From: Desulforhopalus singaporensis
Lineage (GTDB): Bacteria > Desulfobacterota > Desulfobulbia > Desulfobulbales > Desulfocapsaceae
DNA: 64,000 bases
Assembly (NCBI RefSeq): GCF_900104445.1
Contig: NZ_FNJI01000010.1
Location: forward strand, 62,001 to 126,000
Reading direction: 5' to 3'
This document shows positions 62,819-64,000 of the stretch, in pieces (position 1 is the first letter of the stretch; each line of letters starts with the position of its first letter). The notes under the pieces are model-generated. The model saw only the letters and a program-made list of their open reading frames with translations. It had not been told where the DNA came from and ran no database searches. The translations under genes were made by a program, and so were the position numbers.

Positions 62819-64000
62819 TTTTCTGCTCCGCCCCCCCAATGCTGGTTATTTTTTCCAGAATGATTTTGGAAATCATATAGGTTGGCACCACGCCTTCATC
62901 TCCCATGGGTCCGGAAGCGAGGGTCTGCCCGCTGAGCATCGGATTGTCAGAGGCATAATAGGCATACAGGGTTTTTATATCGGCCTGGATATGGCCGCGT
63001 ATTATGGCTCCGGAAATAGCCTTCTGATAATGTCCTCCCTCCATCTCCAGTCCAACTGCTTTCCAGCTTGAGGAGTAGAACCGTTCCAGCACATCCCGGT
63101 TTTGCAGTGATGTACCGAGAACGGTCAGCATCGGTCCCTTATAAACGGTAACGATTCCGGGGAAGTCTTCACTCTTGAGATAGTTATCGACAATATAATT
63201 ATTGGCGGTACCCTCAAGTACGTGTGCGGTGGCAAGCATAATATCGCCTTTCTGTCCTGGCAATACTCCCGCTTTACCCATGATCGATATAGACGCTATC
63301 TGCAGCGTTTTTATCTGTCCTTCAACCTCAACCGGATTCAATAGCTCGTCCATTATTTCATAGGCCTGATTACCGAAAGCGTAGTCCATGACGACAACCA
63401 ACGGTTTTTGCTTTCCGATAGCGTGATAATCGAGCGTAAGAGCCGGATGCACCCACGACTCGTCGATAGTGGCCAGGTCTATGATATTTGCATCAATGTT
63501 GGATCCGGATTTGTCTTCGACAAATACAAACCCGTGCTGCTTGGCGAAGTTTCTGATCTCATATTCCTTATCCCGAACCTTTCTGACCATATCATAGATA
63601 TCGTCGGGAATATCTTCATTTATCCCCGCCAGGGTGCCCGCGCCGTAGAGCAGGTTTCTGATCGAATGCATGTTGGCGCTTATAATATGAACCGGCCTGT
63701 CGTAAACTCCAGCATCGAGCAGACGATCTTTCAATGATTTGGCCCAGATTGACGCGTATTTCTGATGATCGATCATGTCAAGCAGAGAGGGAGTGAAGTA
63801 GACGGTCAACTCATTTTTTTCAGACAGCCGCTCGGCCATCACCCTCTTGCCGACGCCATACACTATATGAAAAAGTCCGGAATTCGTTCCATGCTGGACC
63901 CTGCCATTTTCCAGATAATCGTATGTCTCCCGTGTTTCTTTATAGGTTCGCCCCAGGATAATTGACAGATTCCAGATGGCCTGCTCCAGCTTTTCCCCTT
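62802..64000 (-). CDS. Nucleoside-phosphorylase-like uncharacterised protein (5' end cut by window edge)
   Basis: The frame is open from the stop at 62802 through 64000, giving at least 399 residues. The GTG at 63863 is internal, because the in-frame codons upstream keep reading as protein (KLEQAIWNLSIILGRTYKETRETYDYLENG). The middle contains VVVMDYAFGNQAYEIMDELL and, near the C-terminus, SSSWKAVGLEMEGGHYQKAI, which resembles the substrate-binding Met-Glu-Gly of purine/uridine phosphorylases. I do not recognise a named family with certainty. The histidine kinase follows with a 17-base overlap, so the two are in one operon. Confidence 0.7.
   Translation of the reverse strand, partial: GEKLEQAIWNLSIILGRTYKETRETYDYLENGRVQHGTNSGLFHIVYGVGKRVMAERLSEKNELTVYFTPSLLDMIDHQKYASIWAKSLKDRLLDAGVYDRPVHIISANMHSIRNLLYGAGTLAGINEDIPDDIYDMVRKVRDKEYEIRNFAKQHGFVFVEDKSGSNIDANIIDLATIDESWVHPALTLDYHAIGKQKPLVVVMDYAFGNQAYEIMDELLNPVEVEGQIKTLQIASISIMGKAGVLPGQKGDIMLATAHVLEGTANNYIVDNYLKSEDFPGIVTVYKGPMLTVLGTSLQNRDVLERFYSSSWKAVGLEMEGGHYQKAISGAIIRGHIQADIKTLYAYYASDNPMLSGQTLASGPMGDEGVVPTYMISKIILEKITSIGGAEQKSEEPQ

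Noticed and set aside
1-64000. tRNA genes, rRNA, insertion sequences, CRISPR arrays, prophage
   Set aside because: No tRNA-like TTCGAATC loops, transposase motifs, short spaced repeats or phage genes were seen on either strand.

Overview
The window reads as chromosomal DNA of a Gram-negative anaerobe, most likely a Desulfobacterota (deltaproteobacterial) sulfate-reducer type of the Desulfobulbales. This is inferred from gene content: a complete Tol module, MsbA and an O-antigen ligase (outer membrane with LPS), a multiheme cytochrome lipoprotein, a molybdopterin oxidoreductase with its own chaperone, an in-frame UGA that looks like selenocysteine, a Mn-type pyrophosphatase, and no aerobic respiration genes. 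There are no rRNAs, tRNAs, insertion sequences or CRISPR arrays that I can see. Almost all of it is dense, ordinary chromosome.

Layout. 1-3.1 kb (minus): a tightly coupled operon of a pentaheme c-type cytochrome lipoprotein, a U32-family protein and an NAD-binding reductase/epimerase cut by the window edge. 3.4-12.4 kb: housekeeping (MgtE, DUF2065, PurM, MogA/MoaB, an EF-G paralogue, MurJ, a phasin-like coiled coil, a tRNA-dihydrouridine synthase). 12.9-18.6 kb (plus): a compact lipid/polyketide-like operon of KAS, acyl carrier protein, two phytoene-desaturase-like FAD enzymes, FabG and FabZ. It resembles what has been proposed for ladderane-type or polyene lipids and is the best candidate for an under-described system here. 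18.8-24.1 kb: tolQ-tolR-tolA-tolB-cpoB (no pal), then tlyA. 24.1-25.3 kb: a UshA-like secreted protein read through a UGA codon (Cys-Gly-Sec) with a downstream SECIS-like hairpin.

25.4-29 kb: Mn pyrophosphatase, an unknown one-pass membrane protein, M18 aminopeptidase. 29.3-32.9 kb: TorD-like chaperone, Tat-exported PsrA/PhsA-like molybdoenzyme and a four-cluster Fe-S subunit, but no NrfD-type membrane subunit. 33-46 kb: EttA, TsaC, a fused PurD-PurE, a FadR-like TetR regulator with an excellent palindromic operator, GreA, a 1340-residue TPR/beta-barrel exporter-like protein, an RpoH-type sigma factor and LepA. 46-50 kb (minus): a small surface-polysaccharide locus (EamA transporter, 80-residue protein, HAD protein, GT2 glycosyltransferase). 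50.5-64 kb: Crp/Fnr regulator, DNA polymerase IV with an 89-bp tandem duplication across its start codon, SppA, an M16 protease, MsbA, O-antigen ligase, a PAS histidine kinase, and a nucleoside-phosphorylase-like protein cut by the right edge.

Family assignments come from reading motifs and recalling family members; no database search was run. Starts were moved from the longest ORF wherever a ribosome-binding site, a gene overlap or the family N-terminus argued for it.
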